Below are positions 34,320-43,113 of a DNA stretch of 64,000 nt, piece after piece. The notes beneath the pieces were generated by a model. That model was not told where the DNA came from, did no database searches, and worked only from the letters and a program-made list of their open reading frames with translations. The first letter of the stretch is position 1. The number at the start of each line of letters is the position of its first letter. The translations under genes and the position numbers were made by a program. Source of the DNA: an uncultured Eubacteriales bacterium (GTDB lineage Bacteria; Bacillota; Clostridia; Oscillospirales; Butyricicoccaceae). The stretch spans positions 1 through 64,000 of the forward strand of contig CAJTUM010000004.1 in the NCBI GenBank assembly GCA_910579575.1. The letters run 5' to 3'.

Positions 34320-34800
34320 GCTTCGCCAGCTCTTCCCCCCTTTCGCATGGGGGCTTTTCTAAGACAGCAGCCTTGTCTGTCTCCAGCCCCCTCTGGGACG
34401 GCGGAACAGCCTGCTCCAAGACGAGGCCACAGCCTGCGCCAGCCCCCTCTGGGACGGCGGAACAGCCTGCTCCAAGACGAGGCCACAGCCTGCGCCAGCC
34501 CCCTCTGGGACGGCGGAACGGCCTGCTTCAAGACGAGGCCACAGCCTGCGCCAGCCCCCTCTGGGACGGCGGAGGCGATCTTATTCATAGCCCGCTGCCC
34601 TGTCCCTCGCCAGCCCCCTCTGGGACGGCGGAGGCGCCCTTATTCATAGCCTGCTGCCCTGTCCCTCGCCAGCCCCCTCTGGGACGGCGGAGGCGATCTT
34701 ATTCATAGCCCGCTGCCCTGTCTGTCGCCAGCCCCCCTTGCCAAAGGGAGGGGGACCGGCGAGCGCCGGTGGAGGGATTCTCCCCCTAACGCCGCCTATA
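34320..34800. repeat. Interspersed GC-rich repeat, site B, with tandem expansion
   Basis: Between the ABC-F and EF-G-like genes. A 22-base core (CAGCCCCCTCTGGGACGGCG plus GA) recurs at 34384, 34440, 34496, 34552, 34611 and 34670, and a variant starts near 34728. Periods are 56, 56, 56, 59, 59 and about 58. The intervening bases fall into two nearly identical types (one with AAGACGAGGCCACAGCCTGC, one with TTATTCATAGCC). The array ends in CTTGCCAAAGGGAGGGGGAC and a GGCGA/CGCCGG hairpin. Flanked on the left by CCCCTTTCGCATGGGGG. Confidence 0.9.
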
Positions 34801-34817
34801 CCCGCAATTTGGATAGC

Positions 34818-34852
34818 AAAACCCGGACGGAAAATTCCGTCCGGGTTTTGTT
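34818..34852 (-). terminator. Terminator of the EF-G-like gene
   Basis: Stem AAAACCCGGACGGAA / TTCCGTCCGGGTTTT with a 2-base loop, T-rich on both sides. Confidence 0.88.
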
Positions 34853-34880
34853 CTTTTCATACTCTCTGCAAAAAAGTCGA

Positions 34881-36953
34881 TTATTCCTCTGTGTCCACAA
34901 ATTTGCTCTCTTCGATTACCTTCTGCTGCACAGCGGGCGGCGCTTCTTCATAGCGCTCAAAGTGATAGGTAAACCAGCCTCTGCCCTGGGTGATGGAGCG
35001 GAGAGCGATGGCATAAGAGGCCGCCTCCGCCATGGGAACCTCGGCCACAACCTCCTGCTCGCCGCCCTCAGTGGGATTCATGCCCAGAATGCGGCCCCGA
35101 CGCTTGTTGAGATCGCCGATCACGTCGCCCATACAGCTGTCGGGCACATAGACCTTCATGGAGCCAATGGGCTCCAGGATGCAGGGATTGGCCTGGGGAA
35201 TGCCCGCCTTATAGGCCAGCCGGGCCGCCATTTTAAAGGAAAGCTCGTTACTATCCACATCATGGTAGGAGCCGTCTGTCAAAATCGCGTGGAGGCCCAC
35301 CAGAGGATAACCGGCCAGCACGCCGTGTTCCATGGCCTCTCGAATGCCCTTGTCCACTGCGGGATGGAAATTTTTCGGAACGCTGCCGCCGAACGTCCGC
35401 TCCTCAAACAGGTAATCTCCCTCGGTATAAGGCTCGAATGTCATCTTGACGTGGCCATATTGGCCGTGGCCGCCGGATTGCTTCTTATGCTTGCCTTCCA
35501 CATCCACCGATTTGCGGATTTTCTCCCGATAGGGCACCTTGGCGTCGGTCAGCTCCACTTCCACGCCAAATTTGCTCTTCAACTTGGAGCACAGCACGTC
35601 CAGATGAATATCGCCAGCGCCGGAAATGACAATCTGATGGGTTTCGTTGTTGTTGACCATGCTGAAAGCCGGATCTTCGTCCTGGAGGCGGGTCAGGCCG
35701 GCGGCCATTTTGTCCTCTGTGCCTTTGGTCTTGGGGGCGATGGCCTGCGAATAACAGGGCTCCGCAAAATCAATCCCATCCAGCACAATGTTGACAGAAG
35801 AATCCGCCAGTGTGTCGCCGGTCTTGGTTTCCGCCAGCTTGGAAACCGCCGCAATATCGCCGCAACACACCTCTTTCACATCCACGGTCTTTTTGCCGTT
35901 GACGGTGAACAGATTGCCCATTTTCTCCATCGAGCCGGTGCGCTGGTTCTTCAGCTGCATATCCGAGGTCACCTTGCCGGATACCACCTTAAAGAAAGAG
36001 GAACGGCCGTATTGGTCCGCAATGGTTTTGAACACAATGGCCAGAGCCTTGCCGTTTTCGTCAAATTCCACTCGGGTTTCGTTGCCTTCGCCGTCCACGC
36101 CGTGCTCCGCCAAGCCTTCATAGGGGATAGGCGCATAGTCGATCAGCGTTTTGATAAGCTGCAGGGAACCCACGCCGGTGTAGGCGCTGCCGCAGCAAAC
36201 CGGGGTGATGGCGCCTTCCAGCACGCCCTGATGCAGGCCGTGCAGCAGCTCCTCCTCGCTGAATTCCTCTCCCGCAAAATACTTTTCCATCAGCTCCTCC
36301 GAGCTGCTGGCCACGCTTTCCACCAAGGAATCCCGCAGGCGGTTGACCTTATTCATCTTCTCTGCCGGCAGAACCGCTTCCACAATCTTGCCGTTTTCCG
36401 CCTTATAGGCCTTTCGGGTGACGATATTGATCACGCCGGCGGGCCGGTTGCCGTCTTCAAACAAGGGGAAGACAAACGGCGCCACGCTGTTGCCGAACAG
36501 GCCGCGCAGGTTTTCGTACACATTGTCAAAATTGGCGTTTTCCTCGTCAATTTTGGACACATAGAAGAAGCTGGGCAGATGCTTGCCCCGGACCATGCGC
36601 CAGGCTTTTTCCGTGCCTACGCTGACGCCGTCCTTAGCGGAAACCACAATCAGGCCGCAGCCCGCCACGCGCAGCGCCTGCGCTACCTCGCCGGCAAAAT
36701 CGAAGGAACCCGGCGTATCCAGGATATTCAGCTTATAGCCCTGGGTTTCCACCGTGGCCAATGTGGTCTGGATCGAAATCTGGCGCTTGATTTCCTCCGG
36801 GTCGTAATCGCACACGGTGTTGCCGTCCGCCGTTTTGCCCAGGCGGTCGATGTTTCCCGTCAGATACAGCAGGCTTTCCACCAAGGAGGTTTTTCCGTCT
36901 CCCTTGTGCCCCAGCAGGCATATATTCCTGATCTTCTCGGTTGCGTAGGCCAT
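34881..36953 (-). CDS. EF-G-like translational GTPase (FusA2 type)
   Basis: A 690-residue five-domain EF-G paralogue. GTPase motifs: G1 GHKGDGKTSLVESLL; a switch-1 segment ISIQTTLA where true EF-G has RGITI; G3 DTPGSFDF; G4 YVSKID, where the usual Asn of NKxD is Ser. Domain IV is recognisable (KQSGGHGQYGHVKMTFEP) and domain V ends with RGRILGMNPTEGG and YAIALRSITQGRGWFTYHFERYEE. These divergent copies occur beside normal fusA in Clostridia and are not the tetracycline-resistance type. AAAGGAGAG precedes the ATG. Confidence 0.88.
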   Translation of the reverse strand: MAYATEKIRNICLLGHKGDGKTSLVESLLYLTGNIDRLGKTADGNTVCDYDPEEIKRQISIQTTLATVETQGYKLNILDTPGSFDFAGEVAQALRVAGCGLIVVSAKDGVSVGTEKAWRMVRGKHLPSFFYVSKIDEENANFDNVYENLRGLFGNSVAPFVFPLFEDGNRPAGVINIVTRKAYKAENGKIVEAVLPAEKMNKVNRLRDSLVESVASSSEELMEKYFAGEEFSEEELLHGLHQGVLEGAITPVCCGSAYTGVGSLQLIKTLIDYAPIPYEGLAEHGVDGEGNETRVEFDENGKALAIVFKTIADQYGRSSFFKVVSGKVTSDMQLKNQRTGSMEKMGNLFTVNGKKTVDVKEVCCGDIAAVSKLAETKTGDTLADSSVNIVLDGIDFAEPCYSQAIAPKTKGTEDKMAAGLTRLQDEDPAFSMVNNNETHQIVISGAGDIHLDVLCSKLKSKFGVEVELTDAKVPYREKIRKSVDVEGKHKKQSGGHGQYGHVKMTFEPYTEGDYLFEERTFGGSVPKNFHPAVDKGIREAMEHGVLAGYPLVGLHAILTDGSYHDVDSNELSFKMAARLAYKAGIPQANPCILEPIGSMKVYVPDSCMGDVIGDLNKRRGRILGMNPTEGGEQEVVAEVPMAEAASYAIALRSITQGRGWFTYHFERYEEAPPAVQQKVIEESKFVDTEE

Positions 36954-37124
36954 AATTTACGTCTCTCCTTTATCTGAATAGGTGTGTCTTTTCGTCCAAT
37001 CCATTCCCGCCGGCCGAGCCGCCGCAGGCTCTCCATCGGCCGGCTTCATAGTCATTATATCGTAAATGCGGCGGTTTTACAATGAATTTTTTCGGCATTT
37101 TTCACAATTTAAGCAGAATTTCCC

Positions 37125-39410
37125 TTAAATTTTGGAGGCGACCTGGCTGAATAGCCATACCGGCGCATACCACAGCAGCAGGTAGAAAATCACATTCAGC
37201 GGACCGGCGGCCTGCAGCTGGTCGACGCTGGCCAAAAAATACATCAGCCCCATGCCGAAAACCGCCGCCGCAGTGGAGCAGACCAAATTGAGCCGAACGG
37301 CCCGACACAGCCGGCGAGCCGCCGTAACGCATTCGCAGAAGCTGAGCATAGAATCCCGGGACAGCAGGGCCAGCGGCTTGACGTCCTGCCCCTGGCCGCC
37401 CATGCCCAGGGCCACCCGCTCTTCCATAGAAGGGAACTCCGCCTGGCCCGGCCGCAGGTCAAATTTATCTTCCACCATAAAGGGCGTGGCGTTGAAATCC
37501 TTCATCGCCAGCACGGGCCGCAACCGGCCCAGCCGCAACACTCGAAAGGCGGACTGCGCCTGGGGCTGCGCATTGTATTTCAAAGCAAACACTGCGGCGA
37601 AGGAGGAATTGACGGCCACAAACACGCCGCTTTTGATGGTGCGCCCTTCCGTCACATGAACGCCCATCCGCGTCAGGAAATTGGCGGAGCCGCACAACAC
37701 GTTGTCCCGCCCAATCTGAACAGAAATGCCGCCGTTTTCATAATACTGGACCCGGTTGGGCTCAGGCACAAAGATATATTGCTGCTTGGCAAAATCCGAA
37801 AAAACATGGCTCAGACCGCCGCCTACCGTCTTCAAAGCTGCGGCGGCGCTGGCCACCGCCTTTTCCATGCTCATGTTCCGAGCCACCTTCATGCCGCTGA
37901 TGGCCACGCTGCCGTTGGGGAAAATATCCGGATCGGTCAAAACGGCCAGCTCCGCCCAAGCCATCTCCCGGGCCGACTGGTCGTTGAGCAGCGCCGTGCC
38001 GGCGGTAAACAATTTTTTAGAGATCCGGACCCCCGGCGTAGCGGCGGACAACAGCATCCCCGCCGGCGCCGCCATGGCGGTAATCGCCGCCAAGCTATCC
38101 GCAAACCGATCGGGCCGCCGCGCGCCGAAAGAGGCCATAAAAGCCAAGACAGCCGCCGCCACAATGGCCAACGGCCCATAAAACTGCGAAAACCGCATGA
38201 CGGCGTCGGGGCTGTCCACGCACCCCAGATCGGGCGGCTGAGGGAGCTGGGTTTTATAGGCCATTGTGCGTTGCTTTCCGTCTTCTTTTGTGCAGACGCA
38301 GGCCGGGTTGGCGCTGAGGCTGGCGGCCTTATAAACGCGCCGCAGCGTCAACAGCCGGCCACGCTTGGCCAGCAGGCAATAAAACAAAGTAACCTGGGCC
38401 ACGGCGGTATAGGGCATGGCGTCCCCTTTCTGCAAAGCGTGCCAGACCCCCTGCGCCAGAGAGGAAAAAGCGCCGGCGGCGGCCACAGTATCCAACGTGG
38501 GGCGGAAAATTGCCAGCCGATAAGCGCCGGCCAGCAGCACGTCGTCCGCCGCCAGCATCGAACAACATAAAAGCAGGTTCAGCGCCCAAAAATAATAATG
38601 AGGAACCTGGGCAAAGCCATAGCCCTCGGGCAGGGCCACGGGCAACTGCGGCAAAGCGGTAATCAGGCAGCCCAGCGCGGCCAGCAGCAGGCAAAGAATG
38701 GACCGCCTGCGCAGCCGCCGCAGCTTTTTACTCAGATTAGCAATGGTATGGGGAATGTCCTTTTCATCCGCTTCAAATAAAAAGTCAAAGGGCGGCGGAG
38801 ACTCCGACGGTTCCTCCTCTTCCTCCGGCTCCGGTTCTTCCAAAACAGAGGGTCGCCTGTTCAGCGGAAACCGGCGAACCCGGCTGTCCTCCTCTTCCTC
38901 CAACGGAGGCGGCTCGGGCTGAGGCGGCTCCTTCTCCCTGGCCTGCGGCCGCCGAGCCTCTGGCTCCTCTTCCTCTTTTTCTGGCTTAGGCCGGCGGCGG
39001 CTCAGGCTGGCCATGTCGATCACCCGGCCTTCCTCCGGCTCAGAGCTCTCCTGCCGCCGCTCTTCCGCCGGGGGCGCCGGAAGAGGCGGCTCCGGCCGGC
39101 GAAGAGGCGGCTCGGCCGGCTTCGGCGGCGGCGCTGGGGGCTGAACCGGCTTCTGCTTGGTTTGGGCCCGGAAGAGCGCCGGCTCAGCCGGTTTCTTTTC
39201 GCTTTCCCAGGGCTCCGGCTCAGACGCCGGACGCGGACGGGCGCCAAAAACAGGGGCGTCCGGCAGACGTCCCTCTGGCGTTTTCGGTTCGGTCCCTTTG
39301 AATTCGGCGATGATCTCCTCTACCGAAAATTCCTCCAGTTCCTCTTCCTCATATCCATTTTCACCATATTCTTCATATTCGCCGTATTCTTCCCCGATTT
39401 TTCTGCTCAC
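37125..39410 (-). CDS. Degenerate P-type-ATPase-like membrane protein with acidic/Pro-rich N-terminus
   Basis: About 761 residues. GTG start behind AAGGAG. Residues 1-235 are disordered: acidic runs (EEEELEEF), Pro-rich stretches and a basic patch. From about 240 come four helices, then a helix pair. SLAAITAMAAPAGMLLSAATPG, continuing to a TAGTALLN segment, corresponds to the CPC-x-ATP helix of P1B ATPases but has APA. AVLTDPDIFPNG takes the place of DKTGTLT. GRDNVLCGSANFLTRMGV matches the nucleotide-domain strand VLVGNxRLL. ALGMGGQGQDVKPLALLS and ARRLCRAVRLNL match the end of the P domain, without GDGxND. Two C-terminal helices follow. It cannot pump by the normal cycle. Downstream of rlmB by 34 bp. 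Confidence 0.7.
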   Translation of the reverse strand: MSRKIGEEYGEYEEYGENGYEEEELEEFSVEEIIAEFKGTEPKTPEGRLPDAPVFGARPRPASEPEPWESEKKPAEPALFRAQTKQKPVQPPAPPPKPAEPPLRRPEPPLPAPPAEERRQESSEPEEGRVIDMASLSRRRPKPEKEEEEPEARRPQAREKEPPQPEPPPLEEEEDSRVRRFPLNRRPSVLEEPEPEEEEEPSESPPPFDFLFEADEKDIPHTIANLSKKLRRLRRRSILCLLLAALGCLITALPQLPVALPEGYGFAQVPHYYFWALNLLLCCSMLAADDVLLAGAYRLAIFRPTLDTVAAAGAFSSLAQGVWHALQKGDAMPYTAVAQVTLFYCLLAKRGRLLTLRRVYKAASLSANPACVCTKEDGKQRTMAYKTQLPQPPDLGCVDSPDAVMRFSQFYGPLAIVAAAVLAFMASFGARRPDRFADSLAAITAMAAPAGMLLSAATPGVRISKKLFTAGTALLNDQSAREMAWAELAVLTDPDIFPNGSVAISGMKVARNMSMEKAVASAAAALKTVGGGLSHVFSDFAKQQYIFVPEPNRVQYYENGGISVQIGRDNVLCGSANFLTRMGVHVTEGRTIKSGVFVAVNSSFAAVFALKYNAQPQAQSAFRVLRLGRLRPVLAMKDFNATPFMVEDKFDLRPGQAEFPSMEERVALGMGGQGQDVKPLALLSRDSMLSFCECVTAARRLCRAVRLNLVCSTAAAVFGMGLMYFLASVDQLQAAGPLNVIFYLLLWYAPVWLFSQVASKI

Positions 39411-39444
39411 ACTCTGCTCCTTATCGATTCCATCGATTCCGCGG

Positions 39445-40281
39445 CTACTGCCGCTTCCGCACCGCCTCATACAGCAGCACCGCCGCCGCGTTGGAGGCGT
39501 TCAACGACGGGATTTTCCCCTTTTGCGGAATGCGCACCACATAGTCGCATTCTTTCTTCACCAAAGCGGACACTCCTTGGCCTTCGCCGCCGATGACGAT
39601 GGCGGCAGGAGCGGCCAAGTCCGCTTCATACAAGGTCTGCTCTCCGTCCATATCCGCAGCAAAGACAAACAGCCCTTTTTGCTTCAACTCTCTGACGGCA
39701 GAGGCAATGTTATTCTCCTTGGCCACCGGCAAATATTCCAGCGCGCCGGCGGCGGCTTTGGCACAGGCGCTGTTGAGCCCGGCGCTGCGGCGGCGGGGAA
39801 CGACTACCCCATGAGCGCCGGCGATTTCCGCCGTGCGGATAATAGCGCCCAAATTGTGCGGGTCGGTGACGCCGTCGCACAATACCAACAGCGGCGCCTC
39901 CCCTCTTTCCCGAGCCAAAGCCAGCAGATCGTCCAGCCGCCGGTAAGGCGCGGCGGCGCATAAGGCAATAATTCCCTGGTGAGAGCCGGTAACGCTCATC
40001 GCGTCCAGCTTGCGCTTGTCCACCTCCTGAGCCGTCACCCCCTGCCGCCGGGCCTGGGCCACAAGATGGCCCAAGGAGCTGATGGAGCCCCCGGCAAAAT
40101 AAATTTTGTCAATCTGCCGGCCGCTGCGCAACGCCTCCGTCACCGCGTTGCGCCCCTCCAACATCGTTTCGTCCCGCTCCTCCGGCCGGCGGTCTCGCCG
40201 GGGCGAAGGGCTGCGCCGCTGTTTATTCCCAGCAAAAGGGCCTTTTCCCCGCGAGCCAGGTCTTTGGGTTTTGTCGTCCAT
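39445..40281 (-). CDS. 23S rRNA (guanosine-2251-2'-O)-methyltransferase RlmB
   Basis: A 278-residue SpoU/TrmH-family enzyme. A basic low-complexity N-terminus (about 1-38) precedes the substrate-binding domain (LEGRNAVTEALRSGRQIDKI). The knotted methyltransferase domain has DPHNLGAIIRTAEIAGAHGV (motif 1, Asn/Arg), IVIGGEGQGVS (motif 2) and IPQKGKIPSLNASNAAAVLL (motif 3). It methylates the ribose of G2251 in the P-loop. It likely shares a transcript with the downstream P-type-like gene. Confidence 0.94.
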   Translation of the reverse strand: MDDKTQRPGSRGKGPFAGNKQRRSPSPRRDRRPEERDETMLEGRNAVTEALRSGRQIDKIYFAGGSISSLGHLVAQARRQGVTAQEVDKRKLDAMSVTGSHQGIIALCAAAPYRRLDDLLALARERGEAPLLVLCDGVTDPHNLGAIIRTAEIAGAHGVVVPRRRSAGLNSACAKAAAGALEYLPVAKENNIASAVRELKQKGLFVFAADMDGEQTLYEADLAAPAAIVIGGEGQGVSALVKKECDYVVRIPQKGKIPSLNASNAAAVLLYEAVRKRQ

Positions 40282-40574
40282 GTTCCGTCCTCCGTCCGCC
40301 TTTTGTCGGCTTCAGTTTGTTCTTTCCATCCTTCTTCCCCTGCAAAACCTGGAGATTTGCAGGAACGTTTTGTTTTTCTGCTTCTTCTCAGCAAGCCAAT
40401 CGTTCGTCTGCCCCCCACGCCATTCCTGGGTCTTTCTGGGAGTAGAGCGGCAAAACCGGCCATATTGTCGGCCTTATCCTGCGGCTGCCGCGCTTATTTG
40501 ATCATTATATCAGAAAAGCTAACAAAAATTAACCATAAAATCCTCGAATTTTGACAAAGTTCATATTTCTTTGA

Positions 40575-40618
40575 AAAAAAGAAAGGGAGACGGATTTTTC
40601 AAGAAAAATCCGTCTCTC
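40575..40618 (-). terminator. Terminator of the aspartate kinase gene
   Basis: Perfect 14-bp stem GAGACGGATTTTTC / GAAAAATCCGTCTC with a 2-base loop, followed on the minus strand by TTTCTTTTTTTC. Confidence 0.88.
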
Positions 40619-40700
40619 TGCGCCAGGGCGGCATAAGCTGCTCCCTGGCTTTGGTCCGGCGCCAAAGCGGCGGGCCGAAGGCTTTGCCGCTTTGGCAAAA

Positions 40701-41912
40701 TCATTGGTTTTCAGGCTGAAAAAACCGATCGTGAATGGCCTGAACGGCCCGCTGGGCGTCTTGGCTTTTGATGACGACAGACACCTTGATTTCGCTGGTG
40801 GAGATAAACATAATGTTGATCCCCTGCTCATAAAGAGCCTGGAACATCTCGGAAGCCACGCCGGCGCTGCCCGCCATGCCCGCGCCCACGATGGAGATTT
40901 TGCACACGTCCGGGTCCATATTCAAGCTCTGGTACGCCACGTCTTTTTGGTTCTGAATCAGCTCCAGAGCCTGAGCGGCCTGATCCTGAGCGACGGTAAA
41001 GCAGATGTGCTTGCATCTGTTTTCCGCGGCGGATTGGACGATCATATCCACATTGATTTTTTCTTTGGCCAGCCTGTCAAAAATTTTATAGGCGATGCCG
41101 GGCACGTCCGCCGTGCCGGTCAGGCTGATCACCGCCACATCCGCGTCTTGCGCTACGCCGCTGACTGTTCTTCGCTCCATGGTTTCCTCCCGTACTATCG
41201 TCCCCGGCTCGTCGGTAAAACTGGACCGCACTTCGATAGGCGTCTGGTTGCGCTTCGCCAGCTCCACCGAGCGGTTATGCAGCACCTGAGCGCCCATGGA
41301 AGCCAGCTCCAGCATCTCGTCATAAGTAATCTCTTTCAGCTTGCGGGCGCTCTGCACCAGCCGGGGGTCGCCAGTGTAGACGCCGTCCACGTCGGTATAA
41401 ATCACGCACTTGGAAGCCCCCAGAGCGGCGGCCAGCGCCACGGCGGTGGTATCCGAGCCGCCCCGGCCGATGGTGGTAATGTCCCCTTGGGCGTCTACGC
41501 CTTGGAAGCCGGCTACCACAACGATTTTTCGCCGGGCCAGCTCCTCCCGAAGACGGCGGGTTTCCACAAAGCGTATCCGGGCCTTGGCGTGATGGCTGTC
41601 GGTCGACACCCCGGCCTGCCAGCCCGTCAGCGAAATCGCCGGACAACCCAGACTGTGCAGCGCCATGCACAAAAGGGCGATGGAAATCTGTTCTCCGGTG
41701 GCCAGCAGCATATCCATCTCCCGCTCCGGCGGCGAAGGGCTGATTTCCGCCGCTTTTTTCAGCAGCTCGTCGGTGGTATCCCCCTGAGCGGAAACCACGA
41801 CCGCCACGTCGTCCCCCGCCCGCCAAACCTTTTCCACAATGGAGGCGGCGTTGAACAGCCGTTCCCTGGAGGCCACCGAGGTGCCGCCAAATTTTAACAC
41901 AATCAAAGACAC
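40701..41912 (-). CDS. Aspartate kinase
   Basis: A 403-residue enzyme that phosphorylates aspartate at the head of the lysine, threonine and methionine pathway. The N-terminal KFGGTSVAS, the FQGVDAQGDITTIGRGGSD catalytic stretch and VYTDVDGVYTGDPR are conserved. Two ACT domains (about 265-400) carry the feedback-regulation site, with VSIVGAGMAGSAGVASEMF and IMFISTSEIKVSVV. Length fits the LysC/class without homoserine dehydrogenase. No riboswitch-sized leader is present upstream. It stands alone with its own terminator. Confidence 0.95.
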   Translation of the reverse strand: MSLIVLKFGGTSVASRERLFNAASIVEKVWRAGDDVAVVVSAQGDTTDELLKKAAEISPSPPEREMDMLLATGEQISIALLCMALHSLGCPAISLTGWQAGVSTDSHHAKARIRFVETRRLREELARRKIVVVAGFQGVDAQGDITTIGRGGSDTTAVALAAALGASKCVIYTDVDGVYTGDPRLVQSARKLKEITYDEMLELASMGAQVLHNRSVELAKRNQTPIEVRSSFTDEPGTIVREETMERRTVSGVAQDADVAVISLTGTADVPGIAYKIFDRLAKEKINVDMIVQSAAENRCKHICFTVAQDQAAQALELIQNQKDVAYQSLNMDPDVCKISIVGAGMAGSAGVASEMFQALYEQGINIMFISTSEIKVSVVIKSQDAQRAVQAIHDRFFQPENQ

Positions 41913-42034
41913 TTGCTATCGCTCCTCCGATTTTGAGGCTGAAGCAGGGCGGGCGCCCGGCGGCTCCCGCCCCGCGAATGGTTCATTATCAGTATATGAA
42001 GCCCTGTGCGGGCCGGACATTCCGCCGCTTCTTT

Positions 42035-42062
42035 ATTGTATCGAACCAACGGAAAAAAGCAA
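42035..42062 (-). promoter_or_regulatory. Candidate promoter of the aspartate kinase gene
   Basis: Minus strand TTGCTT, 16-base spacer, TACAAT, leaving a leader of about 115 bases. The leader is too short and unstructured for a lysine riboswitch. Confidence 0.45.
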
Positions 42063-42269
42063 ACAATTTTTTTGGCCTTGGCAAAAAGATATGCGCTTGG
42101 CTGGATTTTGCGCAAGCGTTTCAAAGACTGTAGAAAGATGGCGATTGCTGTGATACAATAGCTGTAATACAACCCTTGCTCCATCTGTGGCCGAGGCTTA
42201 AAACGCGCGTTTGGGATGTTCTCCTGCAAAATCATTCATTTTATAGGGTCCTAAAAGGAGCTGATCTGA

Positions 42270-42464
42270 ATGGGCCTGCTGTTGGGAATGCTGTTTTTCT
42301 TGCTGGTCGCCTCGGCGGCGGCGTCTTGGGCGCTGCTGCGGGCTTCTCGGCGGCAGCGAAATCGAAAGCCCCTTCGCTGGGCGTTGGCCGCTCTGTCCGT
42401 TTTTTGCGCCGCTTTGGCCCTTTGCGCCGTTCAATGGATGGGAGATTTGCTGTCTTTTTTCTAA
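42270..42464 (+). CDS. Small two-helix membrane protein
   Basis: A 64-residue protein with two hydrophobic helices (about 2-24 and 37-56) joined by a basic loop, RASRRQRNRKPLR. The ATG lies 8 bases behind AAAAGGAG. It is 36 bp upstream of the GNAT gene and likely co-transcribed. The basic loop predicts both ends outside. Family not recognised. Confidence 0.6.
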   Translation: MGLLLGMLFFLLVASAAASWALLRASRRQRNRKPLRWALAALSVFCAALALCAVQWMGDLLSFF

Positions 42465-42500
42465 GTTCTAAACAACTTATTGCGCTGAAAGGAACCTGCT

Positions 42501-43079
42501 ATGAAGACGACGCTCCGCCCCGCTTCGCCGAAGGATCGGCAGGCTTTGGCCCGCTGCATTGCGGAGGGCTTTGAAAAAGATTTTTCTATTTTATGCAAGG
42601 ATATGGACAAAACGGCTCGAGCCCTCGAAGGCGGCGTTCAAACCCAGCGATTCTGGGTTGCAGAGCGGGAAGGCGTCCTGATTGGGACGGCGGCTGTTTC
42701 CGACTGCCAAGGACGAGCCGTTTTGACCGACAAAGCCGGCTATCGAAAGCATTTCGGCCCGCTGCGGGGCCGCTTGGCGCTGCTTGTGCTGAAAGAGGAA
42801 TTTGAGGCGCCTCTGGATATTCCCCCTGAAACAGGATATCTGGAATTTGTCACGACAGATCGTCGGTTCCGGCGGCAAGGGGTCGCCACGGCCCTTTTGC
42901 AAAAAATCGTATCCAGCGGCTTGTACCGGGATTATATTTTAGATGTGGTCAATACTAACGCCAACGCCATCCGGCTTTATGAGAAGTTGGGGTTTCGGGA
43001 GTTCCGGCGCTCGCCGGAAAAACACGGAACGAAAAAAGGCTTCAGCGCCAAAATTTACATGAAATACGGCGGCGTTTGA
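42501..43079 (+). CDS. GNAT-family N-acetyltransferase
   Basis: A 192-residue acetyltransferase. The acetyl-CoA motif RRFRRQGVATALLQKIV (about residues 120-136) and the C-terminal VVNTNANAIRLYEKLGFREF are diagnostic. N-terminal residues 1-60 carry the variable acceptor side. AAGGAACC precedes the ATG. Its substrate cannot be told. It lies between a small membrane protein and the YtvI-like gene, all on the plus strand. Confidence 0.9.
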   Translation: MKTTLRPASPKDRQALARCIAEGFEKDFSILCKDMDKTARALEGGVQTQRFWVAEREGVLIGTAAVSDCQGRAVLTDKAGYRKHFGPLRGRLALLVLKEEFEAPLDIPPETGYLEFVTTDRRFRRQGVATALLQKIVSSGLYRDYILDVVNTNANAIRLYEKLGFREFRRSPEKHGTKKGFSAKIYMKYGGV

Positions 43080-43113
43080 CGCCGGCCGACGCTGCCAAAA
43101 AGGAGGGGTCCCT

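Noticed and set aside
34384..34750. CRISPR-like periodic array
   Set aside because: Repeats are regular, but the spacers are nearly identical to each other within two classes, there are no cas genes, and the core also occurs singly elsewhere. It is a tandem repeat.
34809..36977. 722-codon open frame antisense to the EF-G-like gene
   Set aside because: His- and Gly-rich shadow of a clear GTPase; no start signals.
41913..42034. Lysine riboswitch ahead of aspartate kinase
   Set aside because: The leader is about 115 bases and lacks the long conserved five-arm structure.
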